Shown: piece after piece, positions 1 to 7,410 of the stretch
Numbering within the stretch: the stretch's first letter is position 1
Layout: each line of letters starts with the position of its first letter
Assembly (NCBI GenBank): GCA_017621955.1
Contig: JAGASB010000295.1
Span: 1-10,586 of the forward strand
Length of the DNA stretch: 10,586 bases
Source of the DNA: Clostridia bacterium
GTDB lineage: Bacteria > Bacillota_A > Clostridia > Christensenellales > Borkfalkiaceae
Direction: 5' to 3'
Position numbers and translations under genes: made by a program
The notes under the pieces: generated by a model
Databases searched by the model: none
What the model was told of the DNA's origin: nothing
The model's input: only the letters and a program-made list of their open reading frames with translations

Positions 1-1
1 A

Positions 2-442
2 AGTAACTATTTACATCTTCCGTACGTCAATATTTGCAAAATTTTAACCGAATATCAAACGGTAAATAAAGATAAACTTGTTCCGTTATGGAACTCAACT
101 TTAACGGCACCGATAGAACAGATAGGTTTTTTTGCCGTAGGCGAACTAAATTTTGAAGTTTACGAAGGCAAAGGCGGTCATTTGCCAGGTGAAATATTAT
201 TGATAGATTTTGATAAAAAAGTTGCTTTTACGGGCGACGTTTTTATAAACCTAAACGACTTGACAAAAAAACAAGCACAATACAATCAGTATGCACCTAT
301 TTTAATGACTTCTGTTGATACCGATGCAAAGTTATGCAAACAAGAACGCTCTGCACTGTTGCAAAGATTAGGTGTTGGGGAGTGGAGTATATTTGGTGGA
401 CACGGACAAAAAAAGACGTATTCGCCACAAACAATTAAGTAA
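2..442 (+). CDS. Metallo-beta-lactamase-fold hydrolase, C-terminal fragment (5' end outside window)
   Basis: This is the last 146 codons of a gene that begins before the window; the frame is open from position 2 to a TAA at 440-442. The fragment carries three late metal-ligand motifs of the metallo-beta-lactamase fold: a GGHLPGE segment (His at fragment residue 60), FTGD (Asp 79) and GGHG (His 134). The HxHxDH motif expected earlier in such proteins would lie upstream of the window. The fold usually binds two metal ions, often zinc, and hydrolyses ester, thioester, amide or phosphoester bonds; the substrate here cannot be told. The next gene starts 18 nt downstream on the same strand, so the two are probably cotranscribed. 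A TTG at 182 is an internal codon, not a start, because conserved fold sequence, including the metal-binding His, lies upstream of it. Confidence 0.8.
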   Translation, partial: SNYLHLPYVNICKILTEYQTVNKDKLVPLWNSTLTAPIEQIGFFAVGELNFEVYEGKGGHLPGEILLIDFDKKVAFTGDVFINLNDLTKKQAQYNQYAPILMTSVDTDAKLCKQERSALLQRLGVGEWSIFGGHGQKKTYSPQTIK

Positions 443-460
443 AAATTTAAGGAAACAACT

Positions 461-1252
461 ATGCAAATAATTAATGCGCACGCTCATATATATCCTGAAA
501 AAATTGCTCAAAAAGCCACCGATACTATCGGCGTGTTTTACGATATAAAAATGGAAATGCCAAGAGGTACTGCTGAAAGACTTATTGAAGACGGCAAAAA
601 GGCAGGGATAGACAAATTTGTGGTACACTCAGTTGCAACCACGGCGCACCAAGTGCGTTCGATAAATGAATTTATCAAACGTGAAGTTGCAGAGTATCCG
701 CAATTTATCGGTTTTATGACTTTGCATCAAGACCTAACCGAAGAAGAAGTAAAGCACGAAGTAGAGTGGGCTATTGAAAACGGCTTTAAGGGTATAAAAC
801 TGCACCCCGATTTCCAAAAATTCAACATTGATGATGAAAATGCCGAAAAGTTTTATAGGTGTGCAAGTGGAAAACTGCCTATCTTGTTCCATATAGGCGA
901 TGATAGATTTGAATACTCTAAGCCTGAAAGACTTGTTAAAATGGCTAAAAAATATCCTGACGTAAACTTTATTGCAGCACATTTTGGCGGATATCGTTGT
1001 TGGGATGATGCAGTTTTATATAAGGGGCTAAAAAACGTGTATTTTGACACTTGTTCGTCGCTTCCATTTATAAGCGCTGAACGTGCAAAAGAGTTAATAG
1101 ATATGCTTGGAGCGGATAGATTCTTTTTTGCAACAGATTTTCCTATGTGGGATTCGGTAGGCGAATTAGAACGATTTAATAAAATTCCGCTTAGCGAAAA
1201 AGAACGTCAAATGATTTTTAGTGAAAATATAAAAAGGTTGTTGAACTTATAA
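461..1252 (+). CDS. Amidohydrolase-2 family metal-dependent hydrolase
   Basis: The 263-residue protein has the layout of a TIM-barrel amidohydrolase (amidohydrolase-2 family, which includes decarboxylases and lactonases). The metal-binding HxH lies at residues 7 and 9 (NAHAHIYP). Further motifs are GIKLHP with His 115, FHIGD with His 144, AAHFGG with His 174, and FATDFPMW with the C-terminal catalytic-type Asp 226. No signal peptide is visible, so it should be cytoplasmic. The start is set by ATG 461 with an AAGGAA ribosome site at about 450-455. It follows the metallo-beta-lactamase-fold gene by 18 nt and ends inside a terminator hairpin, so it is the last gene of that transcript. Family members act on varied small cyclic or aromatic substrates; nothing in the sequence identifies this one's substrate. 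Confidence 0.85.
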   Translation: MQIINAHAHIYPEKIAQKATDTIGVFYDIKMEMPRGTAERLIEDGKKAGIDKFVVHSVATTAHQVRSINEFIKREVAEYPQFIGFMTLHQDLTEEEVKHEVEWAIENGFKGIKLHPDFQKFNIDDENAEKFYRCASGKLPILFHIGDDRFEYSKPERLVKMAKKYPDVNFIAAHFGGYRCWDDAVLYKGLKNVYFDTCSSLPFISAERAKELIDMLGADRFFFATDFPMWDSVGELERFNKIPLSEKERQMIFSENIKRLLNL

Positions 1253-1285
1253 GGCGAATACGTTTTAAGGGCGTGTCGCCTTTTT
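1251..1285 (+). terminator. Intrinsic terminator after the amidohydrolase gene
   Basis: AAGGCGA at 1251-1257 pairs with TCGCCTT at 1276-1282. Past a bulged A, TACG pairs with CGTG using one G-U pair, leaving a loop of about 9 nt. The stem runs into TTTTT at 1281-1285. The hairpin starts within the stop codon of the amidohydrolase gene and separates this transcript from the rpsB promoter about 50 nt downstream. Confidence 0.85.
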
Positions 1286-1334
1286 ATTTAATTAACATTA
1301 TATATAAATTTATTTAAAAAAGGGTATAAAACGT

Positions 1335-1363
1335 TTGCATATTGGCACTTTTTGTGCTAAAAT
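1335..1363 (+). promoter_or_regulatory. Promoter of rpsB-tsf (sigma-A type, extended -10)
   Basis: The -35 box TTGCAT (1335-1340) is separated by exactly 17 nt from the -10 box TAAAAT (1358-1363). The -10 is preceded by TG at 1355-1356, giving an extended -10 (TGCTAAAAT). Transcription would start near 1370, leaving a leader of about 115 nt before the rpsB start codon. Confidence 0.8.
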
Positions 1364-1369
1364 ATGTAA

Positions 1370-1484
1370 GCAAAAATTCGCACCCGCAAGCAAGTGGGGC
1401 TTGCGTGTTCCCGAAAAATCCACTTATCGTCGGGAATGTTGCCCCTATAAAACGGCTACGGGGAGGATTAACGGAGGTATTATT
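1370..1484 (+). promoter_or_regulatory. Structured 5' leader of rpsB with candidate kissing hairpins
   Basis: Hairpin 1 pairs CGCAAGC (1385-1391) with GCTTGCG (1399-1405) around the 7-nt loop AAGTGGG. Hairpin 2 pairs TTCCCGA (1408-1414) with TCGGGAA (1430-1436) around a 15-nt loop. Loop 1 (1392-1398) is complementary to TCCACTT in loop 2 (1419-1425): six Watson-Crick pairs plus one G-U. A third weaker hairpin pairs CCCC (1442-1445) with GGGG (1460-1463) just before the ribosome site GGAGG at 1473-1477. Long structured leaders are usual for autoregulated ribosomal-protein operons, and in E. coli S2 represses rpsB-tsf through its leader. Control by S2 here is inference. I do not recognise a named family in it. 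Confidence 0.65.
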
Positions 1485-2243
1485 ATGGCAGTTATCACAA
1501 TGAAGCAACTCTTGGAAACAGGCGTTCACTTCGGACACCAAACAAGACGTTGGAACCCCAAAATGAAGAAGTACATTTATGGCGAAAGAAACGGTATTCA
1601 TATTATCAACCTTGAAAAGACGGTTGAAATTATTGAAAACGACGTTTATCCTTTCGTTGTAGAAATGGCTAAGCAAGGTAAGAGCGTACTTTTCGTTGGT
1701 ACTAAAAAGCAAGCACAAGACGCTATCAAAGAAGAAGCAGAAAGATGCGGTCAGTACTATGTAAACCAACGTTGGCTTGGCGGTATGCTCACTAACTTTA
1801 AGACCATCAGGTCCAGAGTTGACAGACTTAACAAGCTCAACAATATGGAAAAGATGGGTGAATTTGACCTTCTTCCCAAAAAAGAAGTAAGCAAACTCAA
1901 AATCGAAAGAGACAAACTTGAAGCTAACCTTGGCGGTATTAAGGAAATGAGAAGTCTTCCCGGACTTATGTTCGTTGTTGACCCCGCACAAGAAGATATC
2001 GCAGTTAAAGAAGCAAGGGATTTAAATATTCCTATCGTTGCAATCACCGATACTAACTGTGACCCTGACGTTATCGACCACGTTATTCCTGGTAACGACG
2101 ACGCTATAAGGGCAGTTAAACTCATCGCATCTGTTATCGCAAACGCTGTTATCGAAGCTAACCAAGGCGAAGAATTCAGGGTTGAAGAAGACGCTGATGA
2201 AGCTGTTGTTGAAGCACAAGCACCCGTAGCTGATGCTGAATAA
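1485..2243 (+). CDS. rpsB: Small ribosomal subunit protein S2 (uS2)
   Basis: The 252-residue protein is S2 of the 30S subunit, which binds late in assembly and contacts S1 and 16S rRNA. It opens with the family signature around [19 protein letters not shown]. It also carries the second signature region: a FVVDPAQE segment, then [22 protein letters not shown], with the DTNCDP and PGNDDA blocks intact. Its length fits the bacterial family, and it ends in an acidic tail rich in Glu and Ala. The start is ATG 1485, seven nt after GGAGG (1473-1477). The frame stays open upstream to 1335, but that region is promoter and leader and has no S2 homology. The gene is followed by tsf with a 27-nt gap, the near-universal bacterial pair, and uses favoured codons as expected for high expression. 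Confidence 0.98.
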   Translation: MAVITMKQLLETGVHFGHQTRRWNPKMKKYIYGERNGIHIINLEKTVEIIENDVYPFVVEMAKQGKSVLFVGTKKQAQDAIKEEAERCGQYYVNQRWLGGMLTNFKTIRSRVDRLNKLNNMEKMGEFDLLPKKEVSKLKIERDKLEANLGGIKEMRSLPGLMFVVDPAQEDIAVKEARDLNIPIVAITDTNCDPDVIDHVIPGNDDAIRAVKLIASVIANAVIEANQGEEFRVEEDADEAVVEAQAPVADAE

Positions 2244-2270
2244 TTTTAGAATTTAAGGGAGATTATAATT

Positions 2271-3164
2271 ATGTTTACAAGTAAGGACGTAATGGAACTT
2301 CGTAAAAAGACAGGCGCTGGCGTTGCAGATTGCCAAAAGGCGCTTAAAGAAACTGACGGCAATATGGAAAAAGCCGTTGACTTTTTAAGAGAAAAAGGTA
2401 TTGCAACCGCTGCTAAGAAAGCATCAAGAATCGCTGCCGAAGGCATCGTTCTTGCAAAGGTTAATAATAGCACGGGCGTACTTGTTGAAGTAAACTGTGA
2501 AACTGACTTCGTTGCTAAGGGCGACCAATACATCGAATTCGTAAACGGTGTTGCAGATTACGTTATGGCTAACGACGTTGCTGATATCGACGCACTCGTT
2601 GCTGCTAAAAACGAAGAAACTATCGCAGCTACTGCAAAAATCGGTGAAAAAATCGCTATCCGTCGTTTTGCTAAATATACTGCTGAAAGCGGTGTTGTTG
2701 AAAGTTATATCCACATGGGCGGTAAGGTTGGCGTTTTAGTTGAAGTTGACGGTTGCACTTGCGACGGCGCACACGAACTTGCGCACGACGTTGCACTTCA
2801 AATCGCAGCATCTAAACCCTTGTATTTAGTTGCAGACGAAGTACCCGCAGAAGTTGTTGAACACGAAAAAGAAATTCTTCTTGCTCAAATTAAGAACGAC
2901 CCCAAACTTGCTAACAAACCCGAACAGGTTATTGCAAAGATGGTTGAAGGTAAAATCAACAAATACTATGACGAAAACTGCTTGCTCCGTCAAGCGTTCG
3001 TTAAAGACCCTTCTTTAACTATCGAAAAGGTTGTTAAGAGTTATTCTGACAAAATGGGCAAAGTCCTTTCAATCAAGCGTTTCACTCGTTTTGAAATGGG
3101 CGAAGGCTTAGAAAAGAGAAATGACGACTTTGCTTCAGAAGTTGCTGCTCAAATGAAAAAATAA
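2271..3164 (+). CDS. tsf: Translation elongation factor Ts
   Basis: EF-Ts is the nucleotide exchange factor that releases GDP from EF-Tu. The 297-residue product starts with the UBA-like EF-Tu-binding domain (about residues 1-50, containing KTGAGVADCQKAL and AVDFLREKG). The exchange motif CETDFVA follows, with Asp 79 and Phe 80 matching the residues that wedge near the EF-Tu magnesium site. The core then shows the conserved YIHMGGKVGVLVE stretch. Length is close to the usual 280-300. ATG 2271 is preceded by GGGAG at 2257-2261. The gene is cotranscribed with rpsB from the promoter at 1335-1363 and closed by a strong terminator starting 15 nt after its stop. The C-terminal part resembles other Clostridia-type EF-Ts and shows no truncation. 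Confidence 0.98.
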   Translation: MFTSKDVMELRKKTGAGVADCQKALKETDGNMEKAVDFLREKGIATAAKKASRIAAEGIVLAKVNNSTGVLVEVNCETDFVAKGDQYIEFVNGVADYVMANDVADIDALVAAKNEETIAATAKIGEKIAIRRFAKYTAESGVVESYIHMGGKVGVLVEVDGCTCDGAHELAHDVALQIAASKPLYLVADEVPAEVVEHEKEILLAQIKNDPKLANKPEQVIAKMVEGKINKYYDENCLLRQAFVKDPSLTIEKVVKSYSDKMGKVLSIKRFTRFEMGEGLEKRNDDFASEVAAQMKK

Positions 3165-3178
3165 TTAAACTAAACATC

Positions 3179-3217
3179 AAAAGGCACTGTAAAAAATTGC
3201 AGTGTCTTTTGTTTTTT
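3179..3217 (+). terminator. Intrinsic terminator of the rpsB-tsf operon
   Basis: AAAAGGCACTGTAA at 3179-3192 folds back on 3197-3210 with about 14 pairs, two of them G-U, around a 4-nt AAAA loop. It is followed by the U-rich run TTTTGTTTTTT (3207-3217). The match to an intrinsic terminator is strong and separates rpsB-tsf from the pyrH operon. Confidence 0.9.
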
Positions 3218-3245
3218 GCATAAATGTATATGCCTTTGTTATAAA
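3216..3245 (+). promoter_or_regulatory. Possible weak promoter between tsf and pyrH
   Basis: TTGCAT (3216-3221), overlapping the end of the tsf terminator, lies 17 nt before TTATAA (3239-3244), or 18 nt before TATAAA. The -35 box is identical to that of the rpsB promoter. If active, its transcript would begin near 3252 and immediately meet the hairpin at 3273-3302. The region is so AT-rich that a chance match is plausible. Confidence 0.3.
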
Positions 3246-3272
3246 AAAATAAAGTTATAAGAAAAAGTTTGT

Positions 3273-3311
3273 ACTTATCAAGGCGAATAAGTCAAGATAA
3301 GTGTTTTTTTT
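3273..3311 (+). terminator. Second terminator-like hairpin / candidate attenuator upstream of pyrH
   Basis: ACTTATC (3273-3279) pairs with GATAAGT (3296-3302); one G later comes a run of eight T (3304-3311). The 16-nt loop contains a second copy of ATAAGT (3287-3292) that can pair with the same ACTTAT arm. The two folds are therefore mutually exclusive and only one abuts the T run. It may be a backup terminator for tsf or an attenuator ahead of pyrH; the sequence cannot decide. Confidence 0.5.
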
Positions 3312-3343
3312 GCTTAAAATTTTGTGCTTTTAGCTATATGACA

Positions 3344-3372
3344 TTTACAAATTCTTAAAAATAGTATATAAT
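3344..3372 (+). promoter_or_regulatory. Promoter of the pyrH-frr-uppS-cdsA-dxr-rseP operon
   Basis: The -35 box TTTACA (3344-3349) is followed by exactly 17 nt and a perfect -10 TATAAT (3367-3372). Transcription would start around 3379, about 43 nt before the pyrH start codon. This is the best sigma-A-type promoter in the window and explains how pyrH is expressed despite the terminators upstream. Confidence 0.85.
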
Positions 3373-3379
3373 ATTTAAT

Positions 3380-3399
3380 AAGCATACTAAATGCTTTTT
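3380..3399 (+). other. Small hairpin with U run at the 5' end of the pyrH transcript
   Basis: AAGCAT (3380-3385) pairs with ATGCTT (3391-3396) around loop ACTAA and runs into TTTTT (3395-3399). It would be at the very 5' end of the transcript from the promoter at 3344-3372. It could stabilise the mRNA end or promote early release; it is too short to call a true terminator. Confidence 0.4.
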
Positions 3400-3421
3400 A
3401 TAAATCAAGGAGATAATATCA

Positions 3422-4132
3422 ATGGAAGCAGTATACAAAAGAGTTATAATCAAGCTTTCGGGCGAAGCGCTTGCAGGTGAAAGGGGTAACGGTATTGACG
3501 AAAAAGTTTTAGATAGCATTACCGACCAGATTAAAGCGGTTAGGGACTTGGGTGTTGAAATCGGCATAATCGTTGGTGGGGGCAACTTCTGGCGTGGAAG
3601 ACAAGGTCGTGAAATGGATAGAACTACCGCAGACCATATGGGTATGCTTGCTACCGTTATTAACGCACTTGCCGTTCAAGACGCATTGGAAAGGAAAGAC
3701 GTTCCAACCAGAGTTCAAACGGCGCTCACTATGACAAGGGTTGCAGAGCCTTACATTTTAAGAAAGGCAATGTCGCACTTAAATAAAGGCAGAGTTGTGA
3801 TTTTTGCTTGCGGAACGGGCAACCCGTTCTTTACTACCGATACAGCAGCAGCACTTCGTGCAGCCGAAATCAACGCAGAAGTATTGCTTCTTGCTAAAAA
3901 CGTTGACGGCATTTACGATGCAGACCCCAAACTTAACCCCAACGCTAAAAAACTTGATAAGGTTACCTATAAAGATTACATCGCAAAAGAATTGCACGCT
4001 ATGGACACCACGGCAATCACTATTTGTATGGAAAACGATATACACGTTCTTGCTTTCGGGCTATTTGAACAAAACGCACTTATGCGTGCTGTTAGCGGTG
4101 AAAGAATAGGTACACTCATAACTAAAAACTAA
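3422..4132 (+). CDS. pyrH: UMP kinase (uridylate kinase)
   Basis: PyrH phosphorylates UMP to UDP with ATP in pyrimidine nucleotide synthesis and belongs to the amino-acid kinase fold, unlike eukaryotic UMP/CMP kinases. The 236-residue length is typical. Visible motifs are KLSGEAL with Lys 11 near the N terminus, the phosphate-binding GGGNFWRGR (52-60), the UMP-site [11 protein letters not shown] (65-75), [14 protein letters not shown] (130-143) and the nucleotide-site [11 protein letters not shown] (159-169). ATG 3422 is preceded by AAGGAG at 3407-3412. In Gram-positive relatives the enzyme is a hexamer regulated by GTP and UTP. It is the first gene of a six-gene operon, 38 nt ahead of frr, with its own promoter. 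Confidence 0.98.
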   Translation: MEAVYKRVIIKLSGEALAGERGNGIDEKVLDSITDQIKAVRDLGVEIGIIVGGGNFWRGRQGREMDRTTADHMGMLATVINALAVQDALERKDVPTRVQTALTMTRVAEPYILRKAMSHLNKGRVVIFACGTGNPFFTTDTAAALRAAEINAEVLLLAKNVDGIYDADPKLNPNAKKLDKVTYKDYIAKELHAMDTTAITICMENDIHVLAFGLFEQNALMRAVSGERIGTLITKN

Positions 4133-4170
4133 GAAGATTAAAGATATAAATTAAGATAAGGAGAGCAATT

Positions 4171-4746
4171 ATGGCTATTGAAAACGAACAATTTGAAATG
4201 ATATTAATGGAAACTATGGAAAGAACGGATAAAACCGTGTCAGTTCTTAACGGCGAATACATAACAATTCGTGCAGGCAGAGCAAATCCACACATTCTTG
4301 ATAAGGTACTTGTTGACTATTACGGCACGCCGTCGCCTATAAACCAAGTGGGCAACCTTTCGGTTGTTGAAGGTAGATGTCTTGTTATTGCACCGTGGGA
4401 TGCAAGTATGCTTAAAGTAATCGAAAAGCAACTTCTTGCAGAAAACCTTGGTATAACGCCTGTAAATGACGGTAAGGTTATTCGTTTAACTTTCCCTGCT
4501 TTAACAGAAGAAAGAAGAAAGGACCTTGTTAAGCAAATCAAAAAGATGGCAGAAGAAAGCAAGGTTGCGGTAAGAAATATCCGTCGTGACGGTATGGACG
4601 CATTAAAGAAAATGAAAAACAACAAAGAACTTTCCGAAGACGAACACGCTATTTGCGAAAAAGACGTAGATAAAGTTATTTCGGAAGCAATCGATAAAAT
4701 CGACAAGCTTTGCGCTGAAAAAGAAAAGGATATTTTATCCGTATAA
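4171..4746 (+). CDS. frr: Ribosome recycling factor
   Basis: RRF, acting with EF-G, splits the post-termination ribosome so that subunits can be reused. The 191-residue protein has the family's two-domain plan. A long helical domain is built from the N and C termini (RAGRANP at about 34-40 and RNIRRDGMDALKKM at about 136-149). An inserted beta-rich domain holds the YYGTPSPINQVGNLSV segment. Length is a few residues above the usual 185, with the excess at the N terminus. ATG 4171 is preceded by AAGGAGAG at about 4158-4165. Its stop overlaps the next start as TAATG (4744-4748), so uppS is probably translationally coupled. Confidence 0.98.
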   Translation: MAIENEQFEMILMETMERTDKTVSVLNGEYITIRAGRANPHILDKVLVDYYGTPSPINQVGNLSVVEGRCLVIAPWDASMLKVIEKQLLAENLGITPVNDGKVIRLTFPALTEERRKDLVKQIKKMAEESKVAVRNIRRDGMDALKKMKNNKELSEDEHAICEKDVDKVISEAIDKIDKLCAEKEKDILSV

Positions 4747-5432
4747 TGAAAACAAATAAAATCCCCGCACACGTCGGAATAATTATGGACGGGAACGGTA
4801 GGTGGGCAGTATCACGAGGGAAGAAGCGCTCTTACGGACACCACGTCGGTTCTAAAAACGTTGACACGATAGTCACACACGCTTTTAGCTGTGGCGTTAA
4901 GGCGTTGACACTCTATGCCTTTTCTTCGGAAAACTGGGCACGCCCAAAAGAAGAAGTGGACGAATTGATGAAACTTTTAAAGACGTATTTTAAAAAGTTT
5001 ATCAAAAAGGTCGTTAAAAGCAACGTTAGACTTATCGTTTCGGGTGGTAGAGAAGAACTTTCAAAAGACCTTGTAGATATAATTAACAAGGGTGAAGAAC
5101 AAAGCAAAAACAATACCGAATACGTCTTAAATATCGCACTTAATTACGGCGGTAGGCAAGAGATTGTGCACGCCGTAAAACAACTTATAAGTAAGGGCGA
5201 AGAAATTACCGTTCAAGGCATATCCGATAACCTTTATACGGCGTCTTTGGGAGACCCTGACCTTATCATAAGAACGGGTGGGGAATATAGACTTTCAAAC
5301 TTTTTGCTATATCAGGGTGCTTATAGCGAACTGTATTTTACCGACGTTTTATGGCCTGATTTTGACGGGGCAGAGTTTGATAAAGCAATAGAAAGTTACG
5401 GCGAAAGAAAACGCCGTTTTGGAAAGGTGTAA
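4746..5432 (+). CDS. uppS: Isoprenyl transferase / undecaprenyl diphosphate synthase (cis-prenyltransferase)
   Basis: The enzyme condenses isopentenyl diphosphate units onto farnesyl diphosphate to make C55 undecaprenyl diphosphate, the lipid carrier for peptidoglycan and surface polymers. The 228-residue product shows the cis-prenyltransferase motifs: MDGNGRW with catalytic Asp 15 and Arg 19, the AFSSENWARP segment (58-67), NYGGRQEI (133-140) and RTGGEYRLSNF (176-186) with the diphosphate-binding Arg 176, Arg 182 and Ser 184. The ATG overlaps the frr stop (TAATG), and no separate strong ribosome site is needed. The supply of isopentenyl diphosphate depends on the MEP pathway, whose committed enzyme Dxr is two genes downstream in the same operon. 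Exact chain length is inferred from family and context. Confidence 0.96.
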   Translation: MKTNKIPAHVGIIMDGNGRWAVSRGKKRSYGHHVGSKNVDTIVTHAFSCGVKALTLYAFSSENWARPKEEVDELMKLLKTYFKKFIKKVVKSNVRLIVSGGREELSKDLVDIINKGEEQSKNNTEYVLNIALNYGGRQEIVHAVKQLISKGEEITVQGISDNLYTASLGDPDLIIRTGGEYRLSNFLLYQGAYSELYFTDVLWPDFDGAEFDKAIESYGERKRRFGKV

Positions 5433-5435
5433 TTT

Positions 5436-6263
5436 ATGTTGAAAAGAACTGCTACGGGCGCTTGTTACGTTGCCGTATTAACAGCAATATTTTTATTAAG
5501 ACAGTTTGTAGATTACCGTATTTTTCACGCACTTACTTGTTTTTTTGCCGTTTACGGCACGTTTGAACTTGCAAGGGCGCTTAAAAGCCGTGTTATAAAA
5601 GGTTCGTTTACTGCTTCGATAATTTATTCAGCACTATTCGTTCCTTTATATTGTATAGGCGAATATTTGGTTAAAAACGGTTGGGGTTGGCTTTTTGCAA
5701 TCGACCTTACCGCAATTATGCTAATAGTAGTAAGCGTGTATTCGTTAATAAAATCAGTGGACGGTAAAACGTTTATCAGTACGATTTTGTTGTACGTTTA
5801 TCCTACGCTGTTCTTACTTACTATGCTACTTGCAAACGACCTTGAATCTAATGCGTTCATCGCACTTTTGATGGCTTTTGTAGTTTCGCCGTGTTCTGAC
5901 ACTATGGCGTACCTTACGGGCAGTTTAATCGGCGGACCTAAACTTTGCCCAAAACTAAGCCCTAAAAAGACTTGGGCAGGCGCTATCGGTGGAACGGTTG
6001 GCGGAATACTTAGTGCAATTATAGTGTATTTTATATTTACGCCAAAGGTAAACTTCTTCTCGCCCATACTTTTGTTTGTTTTAGTTGGATTTTTTGCAAG
6101 CATATTAACTTTGTTTGGCGATTTATTTGAAAGTTACATAAAACGCAAAGTTGGCATTAAAGATATGGGCAAACTTTTGCCAGGGCACGGCGGTGTACTT
6201 GATAGAATTGACGGCACGCTGTTTGCAATAGTTTTATGTTGGTTTGTGTTTTGGTTAGTATAA
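5436..6263 (+). CDS. cdsA: Phosphatidate cytidylyltransferase (CDP-diglyceride synthase)
   Basis: CdsA is a polytopic membrane enzyme that makes CDP-diacylglycerol from phosphatidic acid and CTP, the branch point for bacterial phospholipids. The 275-residue protein is hydrophobic through most of its length, with about eight likely membrane segments. It ends with the complete family signature beginning SYIKRKVGIKDMG (from residue 233) and continuing LLPGHGGVLDRID (247-259). Upstream conserved pieces are SDTMAYLTGSLIGG (154-167) with the acidic Asp 155, and LSPKKTWAGAIGG (174-186). ATG 5436 lies 4 nt after the uppS stop, and its ribosome site AAAGGTG (5423-5429) is inside the end of uppS. Dxr follows 10 nt later. 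Confidence 0.96.
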   Translation: MLKRTATGACYVAVLTAIFLLRQFVDYRIFHALTCFFAVYGTFELARALKSRVIKGSFTASIIYSALFVPLYCIGEYLVKNGWGWLFAIDLTAIMLIVVSVYSLIKSVDGKTFISTILLYVYPTLFLLTMLLANDLESNAFIALLMAFVVSPCSDTMAYLTGSLIGGPKLCPKLSPKKTWAGAIGGTVGGILSAIIVYFIFTPKVNFFSPILLFVLVGFFASILTLFGDLFESYIKRKVGIKDMGKLLPGHGGVLDRIDGTLFAIVLCWFVFWLV

Positions 6264-6273
6264 GGAAATAAAA

Positions 6274-7410
6274 ATGAAAAAAATTGCACTTATTGGAAGT
6301 ACGGGTTCAATCGGTAAACAAACGTTAGCGGTTGTACGTCGTCATCCGGACAAATTTAAGATTGTTTCTATCGCCGCCGGAAATAACGGCGGTGATTTTT
6401 TAGAACAGGTAAACGAATTCAAACCCCAAGTGGCAACACTTGCGGGCAAGTTGCCTTTTGACAAAAAATTGCCAAACGGTACTGAATTTTTTTGCGGTGA
6501 AGACGCTTTTAAGAACGCTATTATCGACCAAGCGGACGTAGTCGTTGTTGCACTTGTCGGCTTTAAGGGTATAATTGCTGTATTAGATGCTATTGAAAAG
6601 GGCAAAGACGTTGCGCTTGCAAACAAGGAAAGTCTTGTGGTTGGCGGTCAACTTGTTATGGATAAGGCAAAAGAAAAAGGCGTTAAGATTATGCCGATAG
6701 ACAGTGAGCATTCGGCTGTTTGGCAAGCGCTTAACTTTGATTATAACGCCGACTTTAAAAAAATTATTTTAACGTGCAGTGGCGGTGCGTTCAGGGATTA
6801 TGATAAAAAGCGTCTAAATTTAGCAACCGCAAGCGACGCACTTAAACATCCTAATTGGTCAATGGGCGCAAAAATTACCATAGACTGTGCAACGCTTGTA
6901 AACAAGGCGTTTGAAGTAATTGAAGCAAAATGGCTTTATAATACAACTTTCGACAAAATTGACGTTATAATTCACCGTGAAAGTATCATACACTCTATGG
7001 TAGAGCTTAACGACGGTGCAGTGATAGCACAAATGAGTTATCCGTCTATGGAACTGCCTATTCAACTTGCATTATCTTACCCAGAGCGACTAAAAACGGA
7101 TATTAAGAGTTTGGATTTTGGGGCGCTTAAAAGTTTAACTTTTGAAAAGATTGACCACGACCGTTTTCCGTGCTTTAACCTTGTGCTTGAAGCGGCAAGG
7201 GAGGGGGCAAACTATCCTGCGGTTGTTAACGGCGCTAACGAAAGGGCAGTTAAACTCTTCCTTGACGGTAGGATTTCTTACACTGATATTTATAAAGCGC
7301 TTTATGGTGCGCTTCAAGCGTACGATGGACCGCAACACGTTCACTTAGACGACCTTGTCGAGGCGGACGCATTTTCAAGAAAATACGTTGACGATTTATT
7401 TGGAGTATAA
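6274..7410 (+). CDS. dxr: 1-deoxy-D-xylulose-5-phosphate reductoisomerase
   Basis: Dxr converts 1-deoxyxylulose 5-phosphate to 2-C-methylerythritol 4-phosphate with NADPH and a divalent metal, the committed step of the MEP isoprenoid pathway and the target of fosmidomycin. The 378-residue protein has the NADPH-binding GSTGSIG (8-14), ALANKES (114-120), the metal-site IDSEHSAVWQAL (142-153), the substrate-loop CSGGAFRD (168-175), HPNWSMG (192-198) and TLVNKAFEVIEA (207-218, where most members have TLMNKGLEVIEA). These blocks cover the metal ligands Asp 143, Glu 145 and Glu 214. ATG 6274 follows AAGGA at 6262-6266. Its stop overlaps the rseP start as TAATG (7408-7412). The organism therefore makes isoprenoids through MEP rather than relying on mevalonate alone. 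Confidence 0.98.
   Translation: MKKIALIGSTGSIGKQTLAVVRRHPDKFKIVSIAAGNNGGDFLEQVNEFKPQVATLAGKLPFDKKLPNGTEFFCGEDAFKNAIIDQADVVVVALVGFKGIIAVLDAIEKGKDVALANKESLVVGGQLVMDKAKEKGVKIMPIDSEHSAVWQALNFDYNADFKKIILTCSGGAFRDYDKKRLNLATASDALKHPNWSMGAKITIDCATLVNKAFEVIEAKWLYNTTFDKIDVIIHRESIIHSMVELNDGAVIAQMSYPSMELPIQLALSYPERLKTDIKSLDFGALKSLTFEKIDHDRFPCFNLVLEAAREGANYPAVVNGANERAVKLFLDGRISYTDIYKALYGALQAYDGPQHVHLDDLVEADAFSRKYVDDLFGV

Noticed and set aside
182..442. A separate 86-residue gene starting at TTG 182
   Set aside because: The same frame is open to the window edge and includes the metal-binding GGH just upstream, so it is the tail of a longer gene.
1335..1484. Fifty-codon N-terminal extension of rpsB
   Set aside because: It would begin in the -35 box and run through the structured leader. 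ATG 1485 has an ideal GGAGG and starts exactly at S2 homology.
1314..1991. A 225-codon open frame on the minus strand
   Set aside because: It lies opposite the rpsB promoter, leader and gene; the translation is Phe/Ser/Asn-rich without any recognisable motif, and the plus strand is clearly coding.
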